DNA of 64,000 bases from Zestomonas insulae (GTDB lineage Bacteria > Pseudomonadota > Gammaproteobacteria > Pseudomonadales > Pseudomonadaceae): contig NZ_JAFEUP010000001.1 of the NCBI RefSeq assembly GCF_016901015.1, positions 558,001-622,000 on the forward strand, read 5' to 3'. The position numbers and the translations under genes were made by a program. Shown here one piece after another: positions 8,431 through 21,286 of this stretch (position 1 is the stretch's first letter; each line of letters begins with the position of its first letter). The notes beneath the pieces were generated by a model. That model made no database searches. It was not told the origin of the DNA and was given only the letters and a program-made list of their open reading frames with translations.

Positions 8431-9450
8431 TCAGCTCTGGGCGAGCAACGCCTGGCGATCGGCGGGCACGACGATGATTGCCGCGCGCAGGCCGTTCTGC
8501 ACTTTCGGGTTGGGGAAGATGATCCGCGCCCCCGCCTCGTCCACCACCCAGCGCGTGCCGGCGATGTCTTCCGCGAGCAGATAGCCTTGCGCCAGCTCGC
8601 TGAAGTTCTCGACATCCATCGGCAGGTGTAGACGGAACGCGTCGCTGCGCTTGATCACCTCGCGGGACACGGCGAACAGCTGCAAGCCGTCCAGCTCGCC
8701 GACCGCCACCGCCGGTTCGCTGCCGTCGATCAAGGCGCGCAGGCGCGCCTCCAGCAGGTCGAGGTTGACCGCCTGGTTATGGCCGAACGGCCGCGCCTTG
8801 CCCAGTTCGAGGGTGAACGCCTCGGCGCCGAGCTTGGCGTAGGTGTAGGAACTGAAAGTGATCGACGCCTTGCTCTGCAGCAATACCGCGTCGATGCCGG
8901 CGGCACGCAGGCGCGCCAGTTCGCGGGCGGAGTGCTGGCGGCCTTCGGCCCAGGGATAGAGGGCGAACTGCTCGATCTTCGAGCCGCGAATCGCGGTATG
9001 CAGGTCATAGTGCAGGCGCGTGCGTTGCGCCTGGGCGAAGAAGTTGGCCGCCAGCCGCTCCAGCTCGCCGGCGCGCAGCGCTTCCGGTCCGCTGCTCTGC
9101 TCGTGGCGGCCATTGAACAGGCGGTTGATGTCCTGCTCGATGTAGCGCTCGCCGCGGCGCATCGCTTCGGGGTTGCCGAACAGGAACAGCAGGCGGGCGT
9201 GCGGCTTGAGCGTGCCGCGGGCGATGTCGTGCAGCAGCCGGTCGAGCAGTTCGATCGGCGCGGTCTCGTTGCCGTGAATGCCGGCGGAGAGGAGCAGGTC
9301 GAGGCCGCTATCCAGCTCGGCCGGCGGCGTCACTTCAAGCGCACCGGGCGCCAGCCAGCGCAGGCGGGCACCCTCGGCAGTCAGCTGGATCTTGGCCGCC
9401 GGCTCGTGGTCGGCCAGGGTCATTTCAAGCAACTTGCCGAGGGCTAGCAT
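8431..9450 (-). CDS. astE: Succinylglutamate desuccinylase (AST pathway step 5)
   Basis: This 339-residue zinc enzyme releases glutamate and succinate from N-succinylglutamate, the last step of the arginine succinyltransferase pathway (aruE in P. aeruginosa). The zinc site is visible as H59 and E62 in [11 protein letters not shown] and H151 in YDLHTAIRG. It is the last gene of the leftward aru operon, nine bases after a small conserved gene. About 290 bases follow before alaS and hold only weak imperfect GC hairpins (for example CCGCTATTTGCGG near 8400). Confidence 0.95.
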   Translation of the reverse strand: MLALGKLLEMTLADHEPAAKIQLTAEGARLRWLAPGALEVTPPAELDSGLDLLLSAGIHGNETAPIELLDRLLHDIARGTLKPHARLLFLFGNPEAMRRGERYIEQDINRLFNGRHEQSSGPEALRAGELERLAANFFAQAQRTRLHYDLHTAIRGSKIEQFALYPWAEGRQHSARELARLRAAGIDAVLLQSKASITFSSYTYAKLGAEAFTLELGKARPFGHNQAVNLDLLEARLRALIDGSEPAVAVGELDGLQLFAVSREVIKRSDAFRLHLPMDVENFSELAQGYLLAEDIAGTRWVVDEAGARIIFPNPKVQNGLRAAIIVVPADRQALLAQS

Positions 9451-9459
9451 CGCGTTACC

Positions 9460-9744
9460 TCAATGATCGTGGTTGCAATCCGGGCCATGCACGTGATCGT
9501 CGTCATCGGCTTCGATCGGTTCCATCTCCAGCTCCAGGCTGACCAGGTTGGTCGCCTGCGGGCGCAGCAGCAGGTTGGCGTACTCGGTATCGCCCTCCTC
9601 CACGTCCACGCCGATTAGCAGTTGGCCGCCGACCGCCTGAACCCACACTTCCTTGCCTTGCCAGATCACGGCGAAGCGGGTGCACGAGGTTTCCAGCTGG
9701 GTGCCGTCGGTGTCTTCTAGAACGAGTTGCAGGGCGTCGGACAT
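9460..9744 (-). CDS. Conserved small acidic protein with His/Asp-rich tail, in aru operon
   Basis: This 94-residue protein of unknown function lies between aruB (13-base gap) and aruE (9-base gap), so it is clearly part of the operon. A gene in the same position exists in P. aeruginosa (PA0900). The body looks like a small all-beta unit (FAVIWQGKEVWVQAVGGQLL). The C-terminus is strongly acidic with histidines (EADDDDHVHGPDCNHDH), a likely metal-binding tail. No catalytic motif is seen. A role in zinc supply or in protecting AruE, which is a zinc enzyme, is speculation from position only. Confidence 0.8.
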   Translation of the reverse strand: MSDALQLVLEDTDGTQLETSCTRFAVIWQGKEVWVQAVGGQLLIGVDVEEGDTEYANLLLRPQATNLVSLELEMEPIEADDDDHVHGPDCNHDH

Positions 9745-9757
9745 GATGTGGGTGCTC

Positions 9758-11103
9758 TCAATCGATTTGGAAAGGGTAGACCGAGCCCAGTTTAAGGATG
9801 CCGGTCAGCTCATCCAAGGCCGTGCGGCATTCGGTCAACAGTTGCGGGTCGCCGAGATCGCTCTCGGTGAGGCGGTCGCGGTAGTGCTTGTTGACCCAGG
9901 CGACCAGCGTGTCATGCAGCGTGGCGCTCATCACCACGCCCGGATTGACCGCCTGGAACTCGTTGTCCTTGAGGGCCACGCGCAGGCGCAGGCACGCCGG
10001 GCCGCCGCCGTTCTGCATGCTCTGCTTGAGGTCGAAGACCTTCACTTCGCGGATCGGCCCGTCTTCGGCGGTGAGCTGCGACAGGTACTGCCAGACGCGC
10101 TCGTTCTGCCGGCACTCGTCCGGCACGATCAGCAGCATGCTGCCGTCGGCGCGGGTCAGCAACTGGCTGTTGAACAAGTAGGACTGCACCGCGTCCTCGA
10201 CGCCAACCGCATCGCGCGGCACGCACACAGCGCGGAAGCGTCCGCCGCGGCGGCCCAGCTTGTCGTGCAACTCGGCGAGCACCTGCTCGGTGTCGAGGAA
10301 GGCGTCCTGGTGGTGGAACAGCACTTCGCCGTTGCCGACCGCGATCACGTCGTTGTGGAACACGCCCTGATCGATCACCGCCGGATTCTGCTGGGCGTAG
10401 ACCACCCCGGCGTCATCCAGGCCGTGCAGACGGGCGACCGCCTGGCAGGCTTCCAGGGTCTGCCGCGCCGGGTAGCGCTGCGGCGCCGGGAAACAGCTAT
10501 CGAAGGCGCTGCGACCGAACACGAAGAACTCCACGCCGGCCTCGCCGTAGCTCTTGCAGAAGCGCGTGTGGTTGGCCGCGCCTTCGTCGCCGAACTGCGC
10601 CACCGGCGGCAAGGCCGGGTGGTGGGCGAAATGCTGTTCGTTGTTGAACATCGCGGCGAGCACGCGACTGGTGGTCGGGTGCTCGATGCTGCGGTGGAAC
10701 TTGCAGTTGAGGTTGGCGGCGGTGAAGTGCACGCGGCCATCGGCGGTGTCGGCACTCGGGCTGACCGTGCAAGCGTTGGCGACCCACATGCTGGACGCCG
10801 AACTGCACGCAGTGAGCAGCGCCGGCGCCTGTTTGGCGGCCTTCTCGACCACCTGCGCGTCGCTGCCGGAGAAACCCAGGGCGCGCAGCGCAGCGACGTC
10901 TGGACGCTCCTGCGGGGCCAGCACGCCCTGCTTGAAGCCCATGTCGAGCAGCGCCTTCATCTTGGTCAGGCCCTGCAGCGCCGCCTCACGCGGGCTGGAG
11001 ACCGCCTGGCTGTTGCTCTGCGAGGCGACGTTGCCGTACGACAGACCGCCATAGTTATGGGTCGGGCCGACCAGGCCGTCGAAGTTCATTTCATAGGCGG
11101 ACA

Positions 11104-11104
<1 letters not shown>
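9758..11104 (-). CDS. astB: N-succinylarginine dihydrolase (AST pathway step 2)
   Basis: This 448-residue enzyme of the amidinotransferase fold converts N2-succinylarginine to N2-succinylornithine, CO2 and two ammonia (aruB). It begins [20 protein letters not shown], the family N-terminus. The nucleophile region [16 protein letters not shown] near the C-terminus carries the catalytic Cys, and the His/Glu partners are expected in [10 protein letters not shown] and EHPTTSR-type segments. The ATG at 11104 overlaps the aruD stop as ATGA, which argues for translational coupling and against the in-frame GTG one codon earlier. Confidence 0.96.
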
Positions 11105-13586
<2,482 letters not shown>

Positions 13587-13604
13587 AGATCCTCCAAAAG
13601 TCAC

Positions 13605-13692
13605 CCTTCCCTCCACGGGGAACGGGCTGGCGGTGAGGGCCTTCCCTCATCCGGCCCTGACGGGCCACCTCCTCCCTGCGGGAGAAGGATCG
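13605..13692. repeat. Decayed palindromic repeat between aruF and aruG
   Basis: The 110-base spacer is not plain operon spacing. It contains CCTCATCCGGCCCTGACGGG followed by a CTCCCTGCGGGAG palindrome, and before that CCCTCCACGGGG. This resembles the dispersed intergenic palindromes whose chance translation reads PHPALTGHLLPAGEG in many proteobacteria. It sits inside the operon transcript and could form mRNA hairpins that set subunit ratios. Confidence 0.55.
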
Positions 13693-13696
13693 AAAT

Positions 13697-14722
13697 TCAG
13701 ACCGCGACCAGACGCACGCTGGCGCCTTCGCCGACGCCCAGCGCTTCGGCGACCGCCGCGGTCAGGCTGACCGGCTTGCCGGGAACCCAGTCGAGCTCGA
13801 CCACCGCGGCGCGGAAATCCTGCAGCTGGCCATTGCACACCAGGTACTGGCGGCCGCCACGCAGGCTGGTCACGCTGTCGTCGACGCGTACCGGCACCAT
13901 GCGGCTCTGGGCGATCGAACGGATGCCCGAAGTGCGCGCATGCAGGGTCGGCCCACCGTCGAAGATGTCGATGTAGTGGTCGGTCTCGAAGCCTTCGCGC
14001 ATGAGGATGTCGAAGGTGATCTGCGCGCGCGGATGCACCTGGCCCATGGCTTCCTGGGCGGCGTCCGGCAGCAACGGTACGTAGATCGGGTAATGCGGCA
14101 TCAGCTCGGCGAGGAAGGTGCGGCTCTTCAGGCCACTGAGGCGCTCGGCTTCGGTGTAGTTCATGTCGAAGAAGTTGCGCCCCACCGCATCCCAGAACGG
14201 CGAGTCGCCGTGCTCGTCGCTGTAGCCGACGATCTCCACCACCACCGCATCGGCGAAGCGCTCAGGGTGGCTCGCGACGAACAGCAGGCGGGCCCGCGAA
14301 TTGAGCTCGGCGAACACGCTGTCGACCAGCGGCCGCTCGACGTAGAAGCTGGTCAGCAGGCTGTTGCCGGTCAGGTCGTGGCACAGCGACAGGGCGTGAA
14401 TCTTGTTGTGGATCTTCAGCTCGCGCGAGGCGTGCACGAAGGTCTCGTTGCGAAAACTGTAGAACGGCTCGGAGTAGCCGGCCGAGGCGACGATCGCCGA
14501 GCAGCCGACCAGGCGGCCGGTGGCGCTGTCCTCGAGGACGAAGAAGTAGCTTTCCTCGCCGTTGAAACTGACTTCCGCCGAAAACGAGGCTTCCGAGTAA
14601 GCGATCTTCTCGCTCAGTCGTGCCGCATCATCGGGTAGCGAGGTCACACCCACCGGGCTGTCCGCAGCGAGGCGCTGTACTTCCGCCAGATCGGCCATTT
14701 GCGCGGGACGCATCACCAGCAT
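13697..14722 (-). CDS. aruF: Arginine N-succinyltransferase, alpha subunit
   Basis: This 341-residue partner of AruG catalyses the first, committed AST step. The start MLVMRPAQMADLAEVQRLA at 14722 fits the family; an in-frame codon three residues earlier is less likely. Conserved blocks include SRARLLFVASHPERF, GRNFFDMNYTEAERLSG and DIFDGGPTLHAR. It follows aruC after 126 bases with no strong terminator and precedes aruG across a repeat-bearing spacer. It is slightly more acidic than AruG, and both keep the C-terminal QLQDFRA/KLQDCRI region. Confidence 0.95.
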   Translation of the reverse strand: MLVMRPAQMADLAEVQRLAADSPVGVTSLPDDAARLSEKIAYSEASFSAEVSFNGEESYFFVLEDSATGRLVGCSAIVASAGYSEPFYSFRNETFVHASRELKIHNKIHALSLCHDLTGNSLLTSFYVERPLVDSVFAELNSRARLLFVASHPERFADAVVVEIVGYSDEHGDSPFWDAVGRNFFDMNYTEAERLSGLKSRTFLAELMPHYPIYVPLLPDAAQEAMGQVHPRAQITFDILMREGFETDHYIDIFDGGPTLHARTSGIRSIAQSRMVPVRVDDSVTSLRGGRQYLVCNGQLQDFRAAVVELDWVPGKPVSLTAAVAEALGVGEGASVRLVAV

Positions 14723-14848
14723 GGGTGTCACTCCTCTGAAGAAAAGCTCCGAGCCGTTCGCGCTGAACCGCTCAGAGAAAACCGTGGCGAGGGTTTGCCA
14801 CGGTGCACACAGAACTGAGGCAGGGGCACGTCCAAGTGCCCACTGCGA

Positions 14849-16411
<1,563 letters not shown>

Positions 16412-16497
16412 TTAATTCACGATACGCAATCAGGTAATCCGCATTTCTGGTTCGGACACCGCCCAGGCCCAGCCTGGCGTTTACAGGAGTTGCGCGG

Positions 16498-17985
16498 ATG
16501 CCCCTCGACACTCACAGCGAATCGCCCCCGCCCCCAGGGTCCGGCAGCGCGCCCATGACCTCGGAACCCGAAGCGCCCGCGCAGCAGCCCGGGCAGCGCC
16601 CGCCCCGTCGCCGCATCAGCCGCTCGACGCAGTTCGTCCTGGCCGCCAGCATCATCCTCGGCCTGACCATGACCCTGGTCGGCCAGGTGGTCAGCACCAC
16701 GGTCGAGCGCGCCGCGGTGCAAAGCGCCGCGGAAGCCGGTGCGGTGTATATGGAGGCGTTCCTCGAACCGTTCGTGCAGGAATTGGTGGTCGCCAATGAA
16801 CTGTCGCGGCAGAGCATCGAGGCGATCGACCGGCTGATGGTCAACGGCTCGCTGAACCGCCACGTGGTCTCGGTGAAGGTCTGGCGCGCCGACGGCAAGG
16901 TGCTCTACAGCACCGATAAATCCATGGTCGGCAAGACCTTCGCCACCGACGAGATCGCCGAGGCGCTGCGCGGACGCATCGTCACCGGCCTGGAGGAACT
17001 CGACGAGGACGAAAACCAGTTCGAGCGCCGCCTCAACACCCCGCTGTACGAGATCTACGCCCCGCTGCGCGAATTCGGTACCGGCCGGATTCTTGCCGTG
17101 GGCGAGTTCTATGAACAGGCCGAGGCCCTCGAACGGGAAATCAGCAACGTGCGCCGGCAGGTCTGGGCGGTGGTCGGCGCGGCGACCCTGGCCATGCTGA
17201 TCCTGCTGTTCGTCATCGTGCGGCGCGGCGACCGGATCATCGACCAGCAGCAAACCGCGCTGCACCAGCGGGTACGCGAACAGGCCCGCCTGCACGCGCG
17301 CAACACCGTGCTGCAACGTCGCATCAACACCGCCAACCACGAGTTCTCACGGGTCAACGAGTTGACCATGCGGCGCATCGGCGCGGACCTGCACGACGGC
17401 CCGGCGCAGCTGCTGACCCTGATCCTGGTGATGCTCGATGACTTCGCCGAACAGCAGAAGGAGCGCGGCGAGCCGGTCACCGACAGCCAGGACAGCACCT
17501 ACGAGGTGATGCGCAGCGCCGCTGCGGATGCCCTGCGCGAGATTCGCGCGATCTCCCGCGGCCTGGTGTTGCCGGAAATCGGCGACCTGACCCTCGACGA
17601 GGAACTGCACCTGGTCGCCCAGCGCCACGAGCAGCGCACCAGCACCCAGGTGCGCCTGGAGCTCGGCAGCCTGCCCGCCCACGCGCCGCTGCCGCTGAAG
17701 TTCTGCATCTACCGCTTCGTCCAGGAAGGCCTGACCAACGCCTATCGCCACGCCGGCGGCCAGGGCCAGCGGGTCAGCGCGCAGTACCGCAACGGCCAGC
17801 TGACCGTGGAAGTCGCCGACGCCGGACCGGGCATCGCCAAGGCCGATATGCTCGCCGAGTGCTTGGGCAACACGCGCCTCGGCCTGGCCGGCATGCGCTA
17901 CCGGGTCGAGGCGCTTGGCGGGCACTTCCATGTCAGCTCGGTGCCCGGCCAGGGCACCACGCTGACCGCGCAGTTCAAGCTGTGA
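16498..17985 (+). CDS. Orphan NarX-type (HisKA_3) membrane sensor histidine kinase
   Basis: This is a 495-residue two-pass sensor kinase. A proline-rich cytosolic N-terminus leads to TM1 (about residues 45-65). A periplasmic domain of about 150 residues follows (VVSVKVWRADGKVLYST, DEIAEALRG), then TM2 (about 218-240) and a coiled linker. The HisKA_3 dimerisation domain has phospho-acceptor H299 in GADLHDGPAQLL. The HATPase_c domain has N-box EGLTNAYRHA and G-box GLAGMRYRVEALGG. No response regulator is adjacent. It lies between aruC (divergent) and argR (convergent, 13-base gap). The ligand is unknown; an arginine link is only positional. Confidence 0.9.
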   Translation: MPLDTHSESPPPPGSGSAPMTSEPEAPAQQPGQRPPRRRISRSTQFVLAASIILGLTMTLVGQVVSTTVERAAVQSAAEAGAVYMEAFLEPFVQELVVANELSRQSIEAIDRLMVNGSLNRHVVSVKVWRADGKVLYSTDKSMVGKTFATDEIAEALRGRIVTGLEELDEDENQFERRLNTPLYEIYAPLREFGTGRILAVGEFYEQAEALEREISNVRRQVWAVVGAATLAMLILLFVIVRRGDRIIDQQQTALHQRVREQARLHARNTVLQRRINTANHEFSRVNELTMRRIGADLHDGPAQLLTLILVMLDDFAEQQKERGEPVTDSQDSTYEVMRSAAADALREIRAISRGLVLPEIGDLTLDEELHLVAQRHEQRTSTQVRLELGSLPAHAPLPLKFCIYRFVQEGLTNAYRHAGGQGQRVSAQYRNGQLTVEVADAGPGIAKADMLAECLGNTRLGLAGMRYRVEALGGHFHVSSVPGQGTTLTAQFKL

Positions 17986-17998
17986 AGGGAAACGACGT

Positions 17999-18979
17999 CT
18001 AGCCGCGCTCGACCACTGCCGGGCTGAGCTCGAAGGGGCTGGCGCTGCGGCGCTGGTTGCGGTCTTCGCGCGGGGTGGCGCCGAAGAAGTTGCGGTAGGC
18101 GCTGGAGAAGTGCGGGCCGGAGGAGAAGCCGCAGGACAGGCCGATCTGGATGATCGACTTGCTGGTCTGCATCAGCAGCTGACGCGCCTTGTTCAGGCGC
18201 AGCTCCAGGTAGTACTGGCTCGGCACACGATTGAGGTACTGCTTGAAGATGCGCTCCAGCTGACGTCGCGAGACGCACACATGCTGGGCGATCTCGTCGG
18301 TGGTCAGCGGCTCCTCGATGTTCGCCTCCATCAGCAGCACCGCCTGGGTGAGCTTCGGGTGGCTGGAACCGAGGCGGTTCTGCAGCGGAATGCGCTGGCG
18401 CTCGCCGCCTTCGCGGATGCGCTCGACCACCAGTTCCTCGCTGACCGCGCCGGCCAGTTCGGCGCCGTGGTCACGGGCGAGCACGGCGAGCAGCAGGTCG
18501 AGCACGGCCAGGCCGCCACAGGCGGTCAGGCGATCGCGATCCCAGTCGAACAGGTGGCTGGTGACGATGACCTTGGGGAAGCGCTCGCCGAAATCATCCT
18601 GCCAGCGCCAGTGCACTGCGGCGCGGTAGCTGTCGAGCAGACCCAGCTGAGCCAACGGGTAGACCCCGGCGGACAGTCCGCCAAGCACGCAACCGCTGCG
18701 CGCCAGCTGCTTGAGTGCATTGCCGAGCGGTGGCGCGAGGGCCGCCGGCGGCTCGTCGGCGACCAGGAACAGTTTCTGGCAACCCTCCAGCTTGCCGGCC
18801 CAGGGTTCGCCGGGCAGGCGCCAGGCACCTTCGGCGGCCGGCTCGGCCTGGAGGAACAGCAGGTCGTAGACCACGTCGGGGTGCAGACGCTGGGCGACAC
18901 GCAGCGCTTCCTCCGCCAGGGCCAGGGTCATTGCCTTGGTACCAGGCCAAACCAGAAACGCGATTCGATGGGCAGTCAT
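17999..18979 (-). CDS. argR: Arginine-responsive AraC-family regulator ArgR
   Basis: This 326-residue regulator of arginine uptake, catabolism and synthesis is the Pseudomonas-specific ArgR, unrelated to E. coli ArgR. The N-terminal DJ-1/PfpI-like domain (IAFLVWPGTKAMTLALAEEALR, GGLSAGVYPLAQLGLL) senses arginine. The C-terminal AraC domain has both helix-turn-helix units (LTTDEIAQHVCVSRRQLERI and KSIIQIGLSCGFSSGPHFS). It is 24 bases after aotP on the same strand, so it is the last gene of the aot operon and probably autoregulated through the aotJ promoter. Confidence 0.96.
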   Translation of the reverse strand: MTAHRIAFLVWPGTKAMTLALAEEALRVAQRLHPDVVYDLLFLQAEPAAEGAWRLPGEPWAGKLEGCQKLFLVADEPPAALAPPLGNALKQLARSGCVLGGLSAGVYPLAQLGLLDSYRAAVHWRWQDDFGERFPKVIVTSHLFDWDRDRLTACGGLAVLDLLLAVLARDHGAELAGAVSEELVVERIREGGERQRIPLQNRLGSSHPKLTQAVLLMEANIEEPLTTDEIAQHVCVSRRQLERIFKQYLNRVPSQYYLELRLNKARQLLMQTSKSIIQIGLSCGFSSGPHFSSAYRNFFGATPREDRNQRRSASPFELSPAVVERG

Positions 18980-19003
18980 GGCGAGCAGTCTAGTCGTTCC
19001 GAT

Positions 19004-19768
19004 TCACTTCAAGCTGCCGGAAAGGAACTGCTTGAGCCGCTCGGATTGCGGATTGGCCAGTACTTCCTTGGGGCAACCGCGCTCTTCTACCACACCCTTG
19101 TGCAGGAACATCAGCTGGTTGGACACCTCGCGGGCGAAACCCATCTCGTGGGTGACCACCACCATGGTGCGGCCTTCGACGGCCAGGTCCTGCATGACCT
19201 TGAGCACTTCGCCGACCAGCTCGGGGTCGAGCGCCGAAGTAGGCTCATCGAACAGCATCACTTCCGGCTCCATCGCCAGCGCGCGGGCGATCGCCACGCG
19301 CTGCTGCTCACCGCCGGACATGTGCGCCGGGTAGGCGTCCTTGCGGTGCGCGACGCCGACCTTGGCCAGGTAATGCTCGGCCTTCTCGATGGCTTCCTTC
19401 TTCGGTACGCCGAGCACGTGCACCGGCGCTTCGACGACGTTGTCCAGGGCGCTCATGTGCGACCACAGATTGAAATGCTGGAACACCATCGACAGCCGCG
19501 AGCGCATGCGCTGCAACTGCTTGGCGTCGGCGGCCTTGAGTCCGCCGTGCTTGTTGGCGACCAGCTTGAGCTCTTCGCCGTTGAGCAGGATCTTGCCGCT
19601 GTAGGGTTGCTCGAGCAGGTTGATGCAGCGCAGGAAGGTGCTTTTGCCGGAGCCGCTGGAGCCGATGATGCTGATCACGTCGCCGGCCTTGGCCGCCAGC
19701 GACACGCCCTTGAGCACTTCATGGTCGCCGTAGCGCTTGTGCAGGTCTTGGACTTCGAGTTTGTTCAT
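19004..19768 (-). CDS. aotP: Arginine/ornithine ABC importer ATP-binding protein
   Basis: This 254-residue polar-amino-acid-type ATPase energises the Aot importer. Walker A is GSSGSGKST, the signature is [16 protein letters not shown], and Walker B is [14 protein letters not shown]. The D-loop and switch His ([14 protein letters not shown]) are present. It follows aotM by 14 bases, with no gene between them, whereas P. aeruginosa has aotO at this point. Confidence 0.95.
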   Translation of the reverse strand: MNKLEVQDLHKRYGDHEVLKGVSLAAKAGDVISIIGSSGSGKSTFLRCINLLEQPYSGKILLNGEELKLVANKHGGLKAADAKQLQRMRSRLSMVFQHFNLWSHMSALDNVVEAPVHVLGVPKKEAIEKAEHYLAKVGVAHRKDAYPAHMSGGEQQRVAIARALAMEPEVMLFDEPTSALDPELVGEVLKVMQDLAVEGRTMVVVTHEMGFAREVSNQLMFLHKGVVEERGCPKEVLANPQSERLKQFLSGSLK

Positions 19769-19782
19769 GGATCAGCTCTCGC

Positions 19783-20481
19783 TCAGTGCTTGCGGGGGGC
19801 CAGATAGGCCAGCCAACGGCGCTCGGCCAGCTTGAACAGGCGCACCAGGATGAAAGTCAGGCAGAGGTAGAACGCGCCGGCGGTGATGAAGGCCTCGAAC
19901 GGCAGATAGAACTGCGAGTTGACCGTGCGCGCCGCGCCGGTGATGTCGATCAGGGTGACGATCGACGCCAGGCTGGTGGTGTGCAGCATCATGATCACTT
20001 CGTTGCTGTACTGCGGTAGCGCGCGACGCAGCGCCGAAGGCAACAGGATGCGCCGATACAGCTTGAAGCGCGACATGCCGACCGCCTTGGCCGCCTCGAT
20101 CTCGCCGTGCGGGGTGGCCTTGAGGCTACCGGCGAGGATTTCCGCGGTGTAGGCGCTGGTGTTGATGGCGAACGCCAGGCAGGCGCAGAAGGTGGCGTTG
20201 GACAGGTACGGCCACAGCCAGCTCTCGCGCACCGCCGGGAACTGCGCCAGGCCGTAATAGATGAGGAACAGTTGCACCAGCATCGGCGTGCCGCGGATCA
20301 CGTAGGTGTACAGCCAGGCCGGGAAGTTGATCGCCGGCTGCTTGGAGACCCGCATCAGCGCCAGCGGAATCGCCGAGAGCAGGCCCAGGGCCAGGGAAAT
20401 GGCGAGCAGCTTGAGGGTCACCAGCACGCCGCCGAAGTACAACGGCAGGCTGTCCCAGATCACGGAGAAGTCGAGAATCAT
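19783..20481 (-). CDS. aotM: Arginine/ornithine ABC importer permease AotM
   Basis: This 232-residue inner-membrane permease of the His/Glu/Gln/Arg family forms a heterodimer with AotQ. It starts with ILDFSVIWDSLPLYFGGVLVTL, has YVIRGTPMLVQLFLIYYGLAQ early, and the EAA coupling loop EAAKAVGMSRFKLYRRILLPSA contacts AotP. Five membrane spans are expected. It lies 15 bases after aotQ. Confidence 0.95.
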   Translation of the reverse strand: MILDFSVIWDSLPLYFGGVLVTLKLLAISLALGLLSAIPLALMRVSKQPAINFPAWLYTYVIRGTPMLVQLFLIYYGLAQFPAVRESWLWPYLSNATFCACLAFAINTSAYTAEILAGSLKATPHGEIEAAKAVGMSRFKLYRRILLPSALRRALPQYSNEVIMMLHTTSLASIVTLIDITGAARTVNSQFYLPFEAFITAGAFYLCLTFILVRLFKLAERRWLAYLAPRKH

Positions 20482-20496
20482 GCGGTTTCTCCCGGA

Positions 20497-21186
20497 TCAG
20501 AGGTCGGCGACTTTGATGCCGGCCGAGTAGCGCTTCTCGAGGTAGCGCAGGGCCAACAGCGAAACCGTGGTCAGCACCAGATACAGCGCGGCCACGGCCA
20601 GGTAGAAGGTGAACGGTTCACGCGTGGCGTCGGCGGCGTTCTTCGCCTTGAACATCATGTCCTGCAGGCCGACCACCGAGATCAGCGCGGTGGCCTTGGT
20701 CAGCACCAGCCAGTTGTTGGTGAAGCCGGGAATCGCCAGACGGATCATCTGCGGCACGAGGATGCGGAAGAACACCTGCACGCCGCTCATGCCATAGGCG
20801 GCACCCGCCTCGCCCTGCCCTTTGGGGATCGCCATGAAGGCGCCGCGGAAGGTTTCCGAGAGGTAGGCGCCGAAGATGAAGCCCAGGGTGAACACCCCGG
20901 CGGCGAACGGGTTGAGGTCGATGTAGTCCTCATAGCCGAGCATCGGGGCGACACGGTTGAGAATGTCCTGGCCGCCGTAGAACAGCAGCAGAATCAGCAC
21001 CAGGTCGGGAATTCCGCGAATCACCGTGGCGTAGGTTTCGCCAAGGATTGCCAGCCAGCGCACCGGCGACAGGCGGAACGCCGCGCCCAGCAGGCCGAGG
21101 ACGATGGCCATGCCCATGGACAGCAGCGCCAGCATCAGGGTGAGCCAGGCACCATCGAGGATGGTCGAGCCGTAGCCATGGAGCAT
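20497..21186 (-). CDS. aotQ: Arginine/ornithine ABC importer permease AotQ
   Basis: This is the 229-residue partner permease. It contains TVIRGIPDLVLILLLFYGGQ and the coupling loop GAAYGMSGVQVFFRILVPQM (EAA type). It lies 100 bases after aotJ; the longer gap includes CCTCTCTACCCAGCCCTCTC and a CTCCCGTGTGAGAG palindrome of the same decayed type as at 13605, which may reduce read-through from the abundant binding-protein gene. Confidence 0.95.
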   Translation of the reverse strand: MLHGYGSTILDGAWLTLMLALLSMGMAIVLGLLGAAFRLSPVRWLAILGETYATVIRGIPDLVLILLLFYGGQDILNRVAPMLGYEDYIDLNPFAAGVFTLGFIFGAYLSETFRGAFMAIPKGQGEAGAAYGMSGVQVFFRILVPQMIRLAIPGFTNNWLVLTKATALISVVGLQDMMFKAKNAADATREPFTFYLAVAALYLVLTTVSLLALRYLEKRYSAGIKVADL

Positions 21187-21286
21187 GAGTCAGTCCTCGC
21201 GTTAAGGAAGCTGCGCCGGGGAGGAATGGAGAGAGGCGCAGCCCGCCTCTCTACCCAGCCCTCTCACACGGGAGAGGGCATGCGGC

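Noticed and set aside
5716..8631. Open frame of 971 codons on the + strand opposite alaS
   Set aside because: It is a codon-bias shadow of alaS in GC-rich DNA: composition is dominated by R, A, L, Q, H and V, there is no domain, and alaS is complete on the other strand.
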